The notes: generated by a model not told the origin, from the sequence alone. Numbered from the stretch's first letter, positions 1-10,660 are shown. The stretch: 64,000 nt of DNA from Microbacterium sp. RU1D (GCF_900156435.1 NZ_FTPQ01000003.1:186001-250000); one strand, 5' to 3'. Translations and numbers: made by a program.

Positions 1-633
1 TTCGTCGAAGTCGTCGTCCGCATCGTCTTCGTCCGGCTCGTCGTCATCCGAGTCATCGTCGTCCGAGTCATCGTCGTCCGACTCGTCGTCATCCGAGTCA
101 TCGTCGTCCGACTCGTCGCCGGCCGAGCGGTCCGCGTCGAGCTCGTCGATGTCGACGCCGTCGAGGTCGCCGGCGTGGAAGCGGGCCTTGGGCTCGTCCT
201 CATCGTCGTCGTCGTCCGTGTCGTCTTCCGCGTCCTCGTCTTCCGCGTCCTCGTCGTCCGCATCCTCGGCGGCGCCCGCGGCCGCGGCCGCAGCCTGGGC
301 AGCCTGGTACTCGGCGAGCCGCGTGGCCCACGGCACCCAGTCGGGGGCGAGCAGCGCGCCGTCACCGGGGAGCAGTTCGACCTCGAGCACCGTCGGGTCG
401 GATTCCTCGACCACCGCCACGCTCACCGTCCAGAACCATCCGGGGTATCCCGACAGGCGCGTGTGGAAACGGAGGGAGACGACGCCGTCCTCTTCGAGGG
501 TGTACCCCGCGGCAGGGCCGACGGTGTCGGCGGCGGTGATCTCGTGCAGGGCAGCGAGCGCGAGGTCGTGCGCGCCGGTCAGCCGCTCGTCGGCGACCTG
601 CGAGGGATCCACCTGCTCAGGCTTCGAAGTCAT
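1..633 (-). CDS. DUF3027 family protein, C-terminal part outside the window
   Basis: The 211 codons visible start at ATG 633 and run off the left edge. The first ~110 residues form the globular part typical of the actinobacterial DUF3027 family, with a segment reading GYPGWFWTVSVAVVEESDPT and then LLPGDGALLAPDWVPWATRL. After it the protein becomes very acidic and low in complexity. The start lies inside the end of the cold-shock gene (17-bp overlap), so the two are probably co-transcribed. Family function is unknown; calling DUF3027 rests on recognition of the conserved Trp/Pro-rich core and on the csp neighbour. Confidence 0.8.
   Translation of the reverse strand, partial: MTSKPEQVDPSQVADERLTGAHDLALAALHEITAADTVGPAAGYTLEEDGVVSLRFHTRLSGYPGWFWTVSVAVVEESDPTVLEVELLPGDGALLAPDWVPWATRLAEYQAAQAAAAAAGAAEDADDEDAEDEDAEDDTDDDDDEDEPKARFHAGDLDGVDIDELDADRSAGDESDDDDSDDDESDDDDSDDDDSDDDEPDEDDADDDFDE
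40..114 (-). repeat. 15-nt tandem repeat encoding Asp/Ser-rich acidic tail
   Basis: Inside the DUF3027-like gene a Ser codon (cga on the plus strand) recurs every 15 nt at 49, 64, 79, 94 and 109, separated by Asp/Glu tetrads. This makes an in-frame pentapeptide repeat of the type S-D-D-D-D. The unit is in frame and the acidic bias extends through the rest of the tail, so it is a coding low-complexity region open to replication slippage. Confidence 0.8.
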
Positions 634-1000
634 CGGCGACCTTGCGCAGGACCGCGGCGATCTTCTGGGCGTGCGGGCCGTTGGGGTACCGGCCGCGACG
701 AAGGTCGCCACCGATGCCGTCGAGGAGCTTCACGAGGTCCTCCACGATGATCGCCATGTCGTCGGCCGGCTTGCGCGACCGCTTCGACAGGCTCACCGGG
801 GCGTCCAGCACGCGCACCGACAGCGCCTGGAGTCCGCGCTTGCCGTCGGCCACGCCGAACTCGAGGCGCGTTCCGGCCTTCGGGGCGGGGGTCCCGGCGG
901 GCAGAGCCGTGGCGTGCAGGAACACGTCCTGGCCGTCATCGGTGCTGATGAAGCCGAAGCCCTTCTCGTCGTCGTAGAACCTGACCTTGCCGGTGGGCAT
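617..1000 (-). CDS. Cold-shock-domain protein with C-terminal extension
   Basis: 127 residues. The first ~65 residues are a CspA-type OB fold with RNP1-like KGFGFI and RNP2-like DVFLH, starting MPTGKVRFYDDEKGFGF. The remaining ~60 residues are an extension not found in short Csp proteins, similar to the longer actinobacterial CspB type. It should bind single-stranded nucleic acid in the cytoplasm. An open frame continues upstream of ATG 1000, but this start begins the domain exactly. The 3' end overlaps the start of the DUF3027-like gene by 17 bp, implying one transcript. Confidence 0.9.
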   Translation of the reverse strand: MPTGKVRFYDDEKGFGFISTDDGQDVFLHATALPAGTPAPKAGTRLEFGVADGKRGLQALSVRVLDAPVSLSKRSRKPADDMAIIVEDLVKLLDGIGGDLRRGRYPNGPHAQKIAAVLRKVADDFEA

Positions 1001-1106
1001 GGACACCTCGCTGGATATGTGCGCGAACGCGCGGCGGAACGCGGGAGCCGAACGGATCCCGGTCTTCCAGCCTACGACACCGGCGCCAGGCAGTAGGCTG
1101 AGCGCG

Positions 1107-1388
1107 ATGAGCACCCGCACCACCGGCGGCAGCACGCCGGGCGACGACGTTCCCGTCCGACGTATCGACCGCATTCTGGCGTTCATGTCGCTGGGCCTCC
1201 TCGTGCTGTCGATCGTGTGCTTCTTCGCGATCATCGTGGGTTCCAGCTCGGGCGCCGACATGGGCTCGGGTCTCTGGCCGACCATCGGGGTCATCGTCTA
1301 CATCGCTCCCCCGATCGCCTTCGCGTGCTTACTCGCCGTCCTCATCATGAGCTTCGTCCGAAGGGCGCGGGCCAACAAGGCCCGCTGA
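1107..1388 (+). CDS. Small two-helix membrane protein
   Basis: 93 residues from ATG 1107. Two hydrophobic segments are clear, roughly residues 23-45 and 53-78, with a basic C-terminal tail (RRARANKAR) that would lie inside the cell. Its stop is one base from the next start, so it is probably co-transcribed with the helicase-associated gene. No enzymatic motif is visible and I do not recognise a function. Confidence 0.75.
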   Translation: MSTRTTGGSTPGDDVPVRRIDRILAFMSLGLLVLSIVCFFAIIVGSSSGADMGSGLWPTIGVIVYIAPPIAFACLLAVLIMSFVRRARANKAR

Positions 1389-1389
1389 C

Positions 1390-3117
1390 GTGCCCGAGAC
1401 CTCCGCACAACGCGCACTGGCGGTCTCGTTGGGCGCGCGCGACGACGCCGATCTGGCGCGACTGTTCGCCGGGCGCCACGTGTCGCCGTCGAGCACGTGG
1501 CGCGACATGTTCGACGCCGCCGAGGCGCTTCTCGATCCGGCCTCGGTCGCCCGCGAACTCCCGACCCTGACGCGCGACGAAGCGGTCGCCCTCGTCAATG
1601 CCGTCGGCGGCACTGCGGCCGGCGGCTCCGCGCGCGACGCGCTGATGGCCCACGCGCTGGTCGGCGAAGACGGCATCCCGTTCCCCCCTGTCGCGGCCGC
1701 GGTGCACGAGGCGTTCCCCGACGGCCTTCCCGCCGCCCGACCGGCATCCACGCCGATCGCGTCCCCCGAGACGGCGTCGGCGGCCGCGGAAGCCGCGTTC
1801 ACCAACGCCGCCTCCGTCGCCGACGTCCTCATGCTCACGCTCGAGTCCCCCCTCGGTCGCATCGGGTCGGGCTCCCTCGGCGCGACCGAACGGCGGCGAC
1901 TCGTCGACGCGGGAGCCGTCACGTCGGCCGCGGAGGCCGACCTCCTGGTGGGTCTCGCCGCCGACGTGGGCCTGCTCGGCGCGAACGATCGCGCGTGGCT
2001 GGTGTCGTCGTCCGGTCGCTCGTGGCTGCGCCTGCCGACGCTCGAACGCTGGAGCCGCACGGCGGTCGCCCTGCGCGACGCACTCCCCCGGGCGTACCGG
2101 TCCGACGACGGCGGATGGATCCCCAGCGACCGCTGGGCCGACGCCACCCCCTTCGACCCCGACGGCCCCGAACGCGCAGCGCTGTGGATCCGGCGACTCG
2201 TGCGGTGGGGGCTTCTCGACGCCGACGGGCGCCTCGCGCCCTGGACCGTGCCCCTCGCCGCCGGCGGCGAGCTCGACACCTCCGCGCTCGTGGAACTGCT
2301 GCCGCCCGAGGTCGACCGCGTGTATCTGCAGAACGACCTGACCGCCATCGCGCCGGGGCCGCTCGCGCCCCACCTCGACGTGAGACTGCGCACGATGGCG
2401 GCGCGCGAATCCCGGGCCCAGGCATCGAGCTATCGCTTCAGTGCCGCCACCGTCGGTGCGGCCATCACCGCCGGCGAGACCGCGGACTCGCTGCGCGACT
2501 TCCTCACCGGAATCTCGCTCACGGGTCTCCCGCAGCCCCTCGCCTATGTCATCGAACGCACCTCCGCCGAGCACGGCCGCGTGCGCGTGAGCGTCGACGC
2601 CGACACGCACCTCACACGCGTGAGAACCGACGACGAGACGCTGCGGCGTGCGATGGAGGTCGACCAGTCGCTGCGCTCGATCGCGCTCTCCCGCGACGAC
2701 GACGATCTCGTGTCGCACGTGTCGGCCGACGTGGTGTTCTGGGCGCTCACCGACGCGCACTACCCCGCGGTCGCCGTCGACGCCGGCGGCCGGCCGCGCG
2801 CCCTCGAGCGCGCCAGACTCGCGGGCGTGGAGCAGCCCGCGGCCGACCCCGCAGAGGTCTACGCGCCACTGCTCGAGCGCCTGCGCAGCGGCGCGGAGGA
2901 CTCGGATGCCGCGTGGCTGGAGCGCGAGCTCGACCAGGCGGTGCGCGCCCGGGCGGTCGTCGACGTGACCGTCCGCCTGCCCGACGGGTCGGCGCGGGTG
3001 TTCCGCCTCGAGGCGACCGGGCTCGGCGGCGGACGGCTGCGCGGACGAGACCGCGCAGCCGACGTCGAGCGCACGCTTCCGCTGTCGCACATCGACGGGG
3101 TCGCTCCCGTCGACTGA
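1390..3117 (+). CDS. Helicase-associated (XPB-partner) protein
   Basis: 575 residues from GTG 1390. It matches the long actinobacterial protein that sits just upstream of the bacterial XPB helicase (Rv0862c next to Rv0861c in M. tuberculosis) and carries a helicase-associated, winged-helix-like C-terminal region. There is no Walker A motif, so it is not itself an ATPase. The N-terminal part is Ala/Arg/Asp rich. The XPB-type gene follows after 47 bp on the same strand. A role as accessory or DNA-binding partner of the helicase is inferred from this constant pairing. Confidence 0.8.
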   Translation: MPETSAQRALAVSLGARDDADLARLFAGRHVSPSSTWRDMFDAAEALLDPASVARELPTLTRDEAVALVNAVGGTAAGGSARDALMAHALVGEDGIPFPPVAAAVHEAFPDGLPAARPASTPIASPETASAAAEAAFTNAASVADVLMLTLESPLGRIGSGSLGATERRRLVDAGAVTSAAEADLLVGLAADVGLLGANDRAWLVSSSGRSWLRLPTLERWSRTAVALRDALPRAYRSDDGGWIPSDRWADATPFDPDGPERAALWIRRLVRWGLLDADGRLAPWTVPLAAGGELDTSALVELLPPEVDRVYLQNDLTAIAPGPLAPHLDVRLRTMAARESRAQASSYRFSAATVGAAITAGETADSLRDFLTGISLTGLPQPLAYVIERTSAEHGRVRVSVDADTHLTRVRTDDETLRRAMEVDQSLRSIALSRDDDDLVSHVSADVVFWALTDAHYPAVAVDAGGRPRALERARLAGVEQPAADPAEVYAPLLERLRSGAEDSDAAWLERELDQAVRARAVVDVTVRLPDGSARVFRLEATGLGGGRLRGRDRAADVERTLPLSHIDGVAPVD

Positions 3118-3164
3118 GGCCAGGCGACGTCCACCGTCCGTCGACCCCGGTAGAATCGGACGTT

Positions 3165-4814
3165 ATGTCCGACGGCCCCTTGATCGTGCAGAGCGACCGC
3201 ACCGTCCTCCTCGAAGTCGCCCACCCCCAGGCGGAGACGGCGCGGCACGAGCTCGCGGTCTTCGCCGAGCTCGAGCGCGCACCCGAGCACATCCACACCT
3301 ACCGCATCACGCGCCTGGGACTGTGGAACGCGCGCGCGGCCGGCCACGACGCCGAAGCGATGCTCGAGACGCTCGACAGATGGTCGCGCTTCCCCGTCCC
3401 CGCGTCGGTCAGCACCGACATCCGCGAGACGGTGAACCGGTACGGGCGCCTGGTCATCGAGCGCGACGACGAGGGCGCGCTCGTGCTCCGGTCGACGGAT
3501 GCCGCCGTCCTCGGCGAGGTCTCCCGCAACAAGCGCATCTCTCCCCTGCTGATCGGGCATCCGACCCCGGACAGCTACCTGGTCGACGCCTGGGCGCGCG
3601 GACACATCAAGCAGGAGCTGCTGAAGATCGGCTGGCCCGCCGAAGACCTCGCGGGGTACACCCCGGGTACTCCGCACCCGATCGACCTCGCCGAAGACGG
3701 ATGGAGTCTGCGTCCGTACCAGCGTCAGGCGGTGGACTCGTTCTCGGAGGGCGGGTCGGGCGTCGTCGTGCTCCCCTGCGGCGCGGGCAAGACGCTCGTG
3801 GGCGCGGGAGCCATGGCCGACACGCGCACGACGACCCTCATCCTCGTCACCAACACCGTCAGCGCGCGGCAGTGGCGCGACGAACTGCTGCGACGCACCA
3901 CGCTGACCCCCGAGGAGATCGGCGAGTACTCCGGCCAGGTCAAGGAGATCAAGCCGGTCACGATCGCGACCTACCAGATCCTCACCGCCAAGCGGAAAGG
4001 CCAGTACGCCCACCTCGCCCTTCTCGACGCGCTCGACTGGGGTCTCGTGCTCTACGACGAGGTGCATCTGCTCCCCGCCCCGGTCTTCAAGCTCACCGCC
4101 GATCTGCAGGCTCGGCGCCGCCTGGGGCTGACCGCGACGCTCGTGCGCGAGGACGGCCGCGAGGGCGACGTCTTCAGCCTCATCGGACCCAAGCGCTTCG
4201 ACGCGCCGTGGAAGGAGATCGAGGCCCAGGGCTTCATCTCCCCCGCGGCCTGTTACGAGGTGCGCATCGACCTCCCGGCCGACGAGCGTCTCGAGTATGC
4301 GGCCGCGGCCGACGAGGACCGCTACCGCCTCGCCGCCACCGCCCCCGCGAAGATCGACGTCACCCGCCGCCTCGTTCAGCGGCATCCGGGTGAGCGCGTC
4401 CTGGTGATCGGGCAGTACCTCGACCAGATCGACGAACTCGCCGAGGCCCTGAACGCCCCGCAGATCACCGGGGCCACCCCCGTCCCCGAGCGTGAGGAAC
4501 TGTTCCAGGGCTTCCGCGACGGCAGCATCCCTCTGCTGGTCGTGTCGAAGGTGGCGAACTTCTCGGTCGACCTCCCCGAGGCCTCCGTCGCCATCCAGGT
4601 GTCGGGTTCGTTCGGCTCGCGCCAGGAGGAGGCCCAGCGCCTCGGACGCCTGTTGCGGCCGAAGCAGTCGAACCACACGGCGAGCTTCTATACGCTCATC
4701 GCGCGCGACACCGTCGACCAGGATTTCGCCCAGAACCGCCAGCGCTTCCTCGCCGAACAGGGCTACGCCTACACGATCCTGGATGCCGACGGGATCGACG
4801 CCGCCGCCGCCTGA
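3165..4814 (+). CDS. XPB/Ssl2-type DNA repair helicase
   Basis: 549 residues, an SF2 3'-5' DNA helicase of the bacterial XPB family. Visible motifs in order are Walker A (CGAGKT, about residue 205), the DEVH box (LYDEVHLL, about 300), motif III (GLTATLVRED) and motif VI (QRLGRLLRP, about 488). The N-terminal ~180 residues correspond to the damage-recognition-like region of XPB. ATG 3165 starts the conserved sequence, although the frame is open further upstream. It likely acts in DNA repair or transcription-coupled DNA opening; the physiological role of bacterial XPB is not settled. Confidence 0.93.
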   Translation: MSDGPLIVQSDRTVLLEVAHPQAETARHELAVFAELERAPEHIHTYRITRLGLWNARAAGHDAEAMLETLDRWSRFPVPASVSTDIRETVNRYGRLVIERDDEGALVLRSTDAAVLGEVSRNKRISPLLIGHPTPDSYLVDAWARGHIKQELLKIGWPAEDLAGYTPGTPHPIDLAEDGWSLRPYQRQAVDSFSEGGSGVVVLPCGAGKTLVGAGAMADTRTTTLILVTNTVSARQWRDELLRRTTLTPEEIGEYSGQVKEIKPVTIATYQILTAKRKGQYAHLALLDALDWGLVLYDEVHLLPAPVFKLTADLQARRRLGLTATLVREDGREGDVFSLIGPKRFDAPWKEIEAQGFISPAACYEVRIDLPADERLEYAAAADEDRYRLAATAPAKIDVTRRLVQRHPGERVLVIGQYLDQIDELAEALNAPQITGATPVPEREELFQGFRDGSIPLLVVSKVANFSVDLPEASVAIQVSGSFGSRQEEAQRLGRLLRPKQSNHTASFYTLIARDTVDQDFAQNRQRFLAEQGYAYTILDADGIDAAAA

Positions 4815-4883
4815 CGCATACCAGCACGCGGCTTTCCGTTCCATATCCAGGACATTGCTGGGTCGCATCACGATAATGAGGGG

Positions 4884-5576
4884 ATGACAGCTCCTCGCAT
4901 CCTCGTCGTGGACGACGAACCGAACATCCGCGACCTGCTCATCACGAGCCTGCGCTTCGCCGGTTTCCAGGTGCGAGCCGTGGCCAACGGCGCGCAGACG
5001 ATCTCGGCCGTGCTGGAAGAAGAACCCGACCTCATCGTGCTCGACGTGATGCTGCCGGACATGAACGGCTTCAGCGTCACCAAGCGCCTGCGCGGTGCCG
5101 GCTACACGGCGCCCATCCTCTTCCTCACCGCGAAGGACGAGACCGAGGACAAGATCGAGGGCTTGAACGCCGGCGGCGACGACTACGTCACCAAGCCGTT
5201 CAGCCTCGACGAGATCGTCGCCCGCATCCAGGCGATCCTGCGTCGCACGATGCAGGCCGACGAGGAGTCGATCATCCGCACCGGCGAGCTGACGATGGAT
5301 CAGGACACCCACGACGTCAGCGTCGGCGACGTGTCGATCGACCTCAGCCCGACGGAGTTCAAGCTCTTGCGCTACCTCATGCTCAACCCCAACCGCGTGC
5401 TGTCGAAGGCGCAGATCCTCGACCACGTCTGGGAGTACGACTTCAACGGCGACGCGGGGATCGTCGAGAGCTACATCTCCTACCTCCGTCGCAAGATCGA
5501 TCCGCACTCCTCCGAGCCGCTCATCCAGACCAAGCGCGGCTTCGGCTACATGCTGAAGTCGGGCAAGAGCGCCTGA
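4884..5576 (+). CDS. OmpR-family response regulator
   Basis: 230 residues. The receiver domain (about 1-120) has the acidic pair D10/D11, phospho-acceptor D54, T82 and K104. The C-terminal winged helix (about 130-228) has the LSPTEFKLLRYLMLNPNRVL pattern of OmpR/PhoB DNA-binding domains. It is followed after 16 bp by its probable partner histidine kinase. The pair resembles MprAB/TrcRS-like actinobacterial systems, but I cannot assign the stimulus. Confidence 0.93.
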   Translation: MTAPRILVVDDEPNIRDLLITSLRFAGFQVRAVANGAQTISAVLEEEPDLIVLDVMLPDMNGFSVTKRLRGAGYTAPILFLTAKDETEDKIEGLNAGGDDYVTKPFSLDEIVARIQAILRRTMQADEESIIRTGELTMDQDTHDVSVGDVSIDLSPTEFKLLRYLMLNPNRVLSKAQILDHVWEYDFNGDAGIVESYISYLRRKIDPHSSEPLIQTKRGFGYMLKSGKSA

Positions 5577-5592
5577 GCGGAAGGCATCCGTC

Positions 5593-7392
5593 CTGTCGCC
5601 CTCCGACGATGCCCTGACGCGCTGGTGGCGGGGCCTGAGCCTTCGGACCAAGGTCACCGGCGTGACCGTCGCGCTCCTCGCGATCGGTCTGTTCACCGCG
5701 GGCATCGGCACCATGGTGTTCCTGCGCACCACCCTGGTGAACAACCTCGACGAGCAGCTGGCGCAGCAGGCGGCGGGCAGCATCGCGAACAGCATCTTCA
5801 CCACCACCCCTGTTGACGGCGGCATCGAGTTCACGCAGGTCGAGAACGCCCCGCAGATCGGATCGATGGTCGTCGTCTACGGCCCCGACGGTCGGCGCGA
5901 GGCGTTCTACAACGGCACCGCGTCGACGACGCTGCCCGAGATCCCGCAGGACTTCACGCTCGAGCAGACGTATCTGCAGATCGACCGCCGCATCGAGCTC
6001 GAAGACCCCGACTCGGGTCAGCACTTCCTCGCGCGCGTCGGCGTGCTGCAGCCGCAGGGCAATCCCGGCGTCTACACGCAGATGATCATCCAGCCGTTGG
6101 CGCCCACCGACCGCATCGTCGCCGCCTACATCGGCATCTACGCCTTCGTGGCGCTCCTCATCCTCATCGCCACGGCCCTCCTCACCCGCTGGCTGGTCAC
6201 CCTGGCGTTCCGCAACCTCCGGCAGGTCGAGACGACCGCGATGGACATCGCGGCGGGCGACTTCAGCCAGCGCCTCACCGACATCGTCCCCGACACCGAG
6301 GTGGGGCGGCTGAAGACCGCGATCAACGCGATGCTCGCGCGCATCGACGGCGCCCTCGGGCAGAGGGATGCCACGGTGCGGCAGATGCGCCGGTTCATCG
6401 GCGACGCGAGCCATGAGCTGCGCACGCCGCTGGTGACCATGCGCGGATACGCCGAGCTGTACCGCATGGGGGCGATCCGCTCCGACGAGGACGTGGCCCA
6501 GTCGATGGAGCGCATCGAGAAGGAGGCGATCCGGATGGGCGCGCTGGTCGAGGACCTCCTCGCCCTCGCCCGCCTCGACGAGCGCCGCGACGTCTCGATC
6601 ACCGCCCTCGACCTGCGGCCGATCGCGCGGGACGCTGCGCTCGACCTGCGCGTGACCTCCCCGCAGCGCGAGGTCACGGTCGACGACACCACTTCGCGCG
6701 ACGAGCTGGTGCTCCCCACCATCACCCTCGATCCCTTGCTCGATGCCGGCGGCCAGCCCGCCGAGGCCGCGATCCGGCGCCGCGGAGCCCCGACCACCTC
6801 GGCCATGGCGATCGCGGGGGCGACGCTATCGCGCCTGCGTCGCCGGACGAAGGATGCCGCCGACCCGGCCGCGACGACCGGGGAAGCCCCCGTGGCGGCC
6901 CCGGCCGCCCCGCCGGCCGGCGTCACCCGCTCGGCCCCGCGACTCGCGCCGATCGTGCTCGGAGACGAGAACAAGGTGCGCCAGGTCGTGGCCAACCTCC
7001 TGGGCAACGCGCGCCGCTTCACCGCCGACGACTCCCCCATCGGTCTGCGCGTCGGAGTGGATGCCGAGAACGACATGGGCTGGATCGAGATCATCGACCA
7101 CGGTGAGGGCGTTCCCGAGCAGATCCGCGATCAGATCTTCCAGCGCTTCTGGCGCGCCGACACCTCGCGCACGCGCGAGACGGGAGGTTCCGGGCTGGGT
7201 CTGTCGATCGTGGCATCCATCGTCGATCTCCTGCACGGGACCGTCGCGGTGCACGACACCCCCGGAGGCGGGGCGACATTCCGGGTCTCCCTGCCGCTGG
7301 CCGACCGCCGCGACGCGCAGGAGCACGCGCTCATCGAGACCCAGCCGCTCGAGCGACTGCCCGACGACTACCGCCCCGCGACCGACGCCTGA
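5593..7392 (+). CDS. HAMP-domain sensor histidine kinase, probable CTG start
   Basis: 599 residues if begun at CTG 5593. GGAAGG at 5579-5584 lies 8 nt ahead of that CTG, and no ATG/GTG/TTG lies between the response-regulator stop and GTG 5662, which would cut off a typical cytoplasmic leader ending WWRGLSLRTKVTG. Order: TM1 (about 24-46), extracytoplasmic sensor (about 47-175), TM2 (about 176-198), HAMP, DHp domain with H274 (SHELRTPL), then HATPase_c with N, G1 (DHGEGVP) and G2 (GSGLGLS) boxes. A Pro/Ala-rich insertion of about 80 residues (roughly 375-455) separates DHp and ATPase parts. It should phosphorylate the preceding regulator. Confidence 0.9.
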   Translation: MSPSDDALTRWWRGLSLRTKVTGVTVALLAIGLFTAGIGTMVFLRTTLVNNLDEQLAQQAAGSIANSIFTTTPVDGGIEFTQVENAPQIGSMVVVYGPDGRREAFYNGTASTTLPEIPQDFTLEQTYLQIDRRIELEDPDSGQHFLARVGVLQPQGNPGVYTQMIIQPLAPTDRIVAAYIGIYAFVALLILIATALLTRWLVTLAFRNLRQVETTAMDIAAGDFSQRLTDIVPDTEVGRLKTAINAMLARIDGALGQRDATVRQMRRFIGDASHELRTPLVTMRGYAELYRMGAIRSDEDVAQSMERIEKEAIRMGALVEDLLALARLDERRDVSITALDLRPIARDAALDLRVTSPQREVTVDDTTSRDELVLPTITLDPLLDAGGQPAEAAIRRRGAPTTSAMAIAGATLSRLRRRTKDAADPAATTGEAPVAAPAAPPAGVTRSAPRLAPIVLGDENKVRQVVANLLGNARRFTADDSPIGLRVGVDAENDMGWIEIIDHGEGVPEQIRDQIFQRFWRADTSRTRETGGSGLGLSIVASIVDLLHGTVAVHDTPGGGATFRVSLPLADRRDAQEHALIETQPLERLPDDYRPATDA

Positions 7393-7585
7393 CCGGCGTC
7401 CGTCGCGCGGTCGACCCGACGCCCGGCCGGGCAGGCCGCGCCGGGGTGCCAATACCCGTGTCGCCGAGCTCGAGTCGGCGACGGATTCCGCCCGATCAAC
7501 GGCCGCGCATACGAAATCGGATGCGTCTGCGCCGGACCGCCTGCGGAGGAGACACCCCTCATCCCGCTGCCTCACCGGTGGAACG

Positions 7586-7619
7586 GAGAACGCCCCCTCC
7601 CGAAGGAGGGGGCGTTCTC
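7586..7619. terminator. Bidirectional hairpin between histidine kinase and groL
   Basis: Perfect 15-bp stem (7586-7600 with 7605-7619) around the tetraloop CGAA. It lies between convergent genes and has no long T tract on either side. The preceding stretch 7393-7585 holds no recognisable gene. Confidence 0.8.
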
Positions 7620-7635
7620 AGGCGTCAGGCGTGGA

Positions 7636-9321
<1,686 letters not shown>

Positions 9322-9326
9322 TCATT

Positions 9327-9353
9327 CTGGCACTCGCCCCTGGGGAGTGCAAG
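9327..9353. promoter_or_regulatory. CIRCE operator 2, imperfect
   Basis: CTGGCACTC, nine bases, GAGTGCAAG: a second CIRCE-like repeat whose outer bases have drifted. It lies directly upstream of the first, 6 bp away, so HrcA could bind both. Confidence 0.8.
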
Positions 9354-9376
9354 CCGCGACACCGTCGGTGAGACGA

Positions 9377-9416
9377 CGAACGCCGTGGCATCCGGAGGGG
9401 GATGCCACGGCGTTCG
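9377..9416. terminator. Terminator hairpin after the small csp gene
   Basis: 17-bp perfect stem (9377-9393 with 9400-9416) and a 6-nt loop, just downstream of the minus-strand cold-shock gene. The stem includes the recurrent word GGATGCC. Confidence 0.8.
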
Positions 9417-9426
9417 AGCCAGCGGA

Positions 9427-9627
9427 TCAGGCCAGTCGCACGGACTCCGCCTGAGGGCCCTTCTGACCGGTGCCGACGGTGAACTCGACCGCCTGGCCCT
9501 CCTCGAGGACCCGGAAGCCCGACATCTCGATGCTCGAGTAGTGGACGAACACGTCCTGCCCATCGGACACGGTGATGAACCCGTAGCCCTTCTCGGCGTT
9601 GAACCATTTGACGGTGCCCTGCGTCAT
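9427..9627 (-). CDS. Cold-shock protein, CspA type
   Basis: 66 residues, a complete single cold-shock domain: [18 protein letters not shown] at the N-terminus contains RNP1 (KGYGFI) and RNP2 follows as DVFVHY. It acts as an RNA chaperone in the cytoplasm. An AGGAGATTC-like ribosome binding site precedes the ATG. It is a second csp gene besides the longer one at 617-1000. Confidence 0.97.
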   Translation of the reverse strand: MTQGTVKWFNAEKGYGFITVSDGQDVFVHYSSIEMSGFRVLEEGQAVEFTVGTGQKGPQAESVRLA

Positions 9628-9758
9628 GCGAATCTCCTGTTGCTGGATGACCCGGTCATCGTAAGCACGCCGGATGCCGCCGAATCGGCCCGTCCGACGA
9701 TTGTTGACGCGCGCGCACCCAACTTGTTACGCCGCGGAAACACGCGGCCTACGCGGGG

Positions 9759-10361
9759 TCACTGCGCCGCGGCGGAGGGGGTCGCACCGGAGGCGCGGTC
9801 GAGGCCGATCACCACGACGAGGCGCTTGACGGCGCTCTCGTCATCGGGGGTGTTCGGGTCGTCGGTGGGCTGCAGGAAGTCGCTCTGGGCCACCTCGGCG
9901 CCGCCGATCGTCTGAGCGAGGCCCTGCGCCGCCGCCGCGTCGTCGTCGCGGAGGTAGTAGACGGTGGTCTGCGCGAAGTCGGTGGAGTCGGAGTCGCCCG
10001 TCTCGACGGTGTCACCGGCCCACCCGGCCGCCACGATCTGGTCCCGAACGGACGAGGCGAGACCGTCCTGACCGGTGCCGTTGAGCACGACCACCGAGTA
10101 CGAGGTGTCGACGACCGCCGGTGCGCTCGACTCCGCCGAGACGGTCGGCGCGGGCGCGGCATCCTCACCGAAGCTGATGCGGCCCGACACCACGAGGGAT
10201 CCGAAGATGCCCACGATGATGAGCACGAGCGTGGCGATGGCCGCCCAGAGGAACACGATCCACCCGCGGGTGCGCGGTCGCTCGGCCCGGTGCGCTCCGA
10301 CCCGGCCGGTCGAGTCGGGCAGGTCGTCGAAGCGATCCCGAGGGAAGGTCGATCTGGCCAT
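9759..10361 (-). CDS. LytR C-terminal domain membrane protein
   Basis: 200 residues: a basic, hydrophilic N-terminus, one membrane helix (about 34-58), an acidic Ala/Pro linker, and a LytR_C-type domain (about 85-160, beginning SYSVVVLNGTGQDGLASSV). It lacks the LytR-CpsA-Psr phosphotransferase domain, so it is a stand-alone LytR_C protein exposed outside the membrane. Such proteins are common beside the DUF3263 gene in Actinobacteria. A cell-envelope role is inferred only. Confidence 0.82.
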   Translation of the reverse strand: MARSTFPRDRFDDLPDSTGRVGAHRAERPRTRGWIVFLWAAIATLVLIIVGIFGSLVVSGRISFGEDAAPAPTVSAESSAPAVVDTSYSVVVLNGTGQDGLASSVRDQIVAAGWAGDTVETGDSDSTDFAQTTVYYLRDDDAAAAQGLAQTIGGAEVAQSDFLQPTDDPNTPDDESAVKRLVVVIGLDRASGATPSAAAQ

Positions 10362-10396
10362 TGGACGATGCTATCGGTCGTCGCCGGGGCGCCCCG

Positions 10397-10651
10397 TCAG
10401 CGCGTCGCCGTCCGCCCCAGCCGTGCGCGCTGCTGCGCGGCCGCATCATCGCGGCGACGTCGGAGCCGGCGCACCAGCATCGGGTCGTGCGCGAGGGCGT
10501 CGGGGGTGTCGATCAATCGGCCGAGGAGTTGGTAGTACCGGGCGGGCGTGATCGAGAATTCCGCCCGGATCGCCTCCTCCTTCGCACCCGCGTGGCGCCG
10601 CCATTCACCCTCGAAGGCGAGGAAGGCGAGGTCGCGGTCCGAAAGAGGCAC
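10397..10651 (-). CDS. DUF3263 family protein
   Basis: 84 residues starting MPLSDRDLAFLAFEGEWRR and continuing with a helix-turn-helix-like segment that includes ITPARYYQLLGRLID, the signature of DUF3263. Small, basic and probably DNA-binding. It lies just upstream of the LytR_C gene on the same strand with a 35-bp gap, consistent with one transcript. Confidence 0.88.
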   Translation of the reverse strand: MPLSDRDLAFLAFEGEWRRHAGAKEEAIRAEFSITPARYYQLLGRLIDTPDALAHDPMLVRRLRRRRDDAAAQQRARLGRTATR

Positions 10652-10660
10652 GCCGCCACG

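Noticed and set aside
1..120. Possible CRISPR or intergenic satellite
   Set aside because: Unit is in frame with a coding sequence and encodes an acidic tail; no spacers.
2859..5834. Very long minus-strand reading frame (991 codons) across the helicase and regulator genes
   Set aside because: Antisense shadow of genes with intact conserved motifs; high GC makes stop codons rare and the sequence has no recognisable domain.
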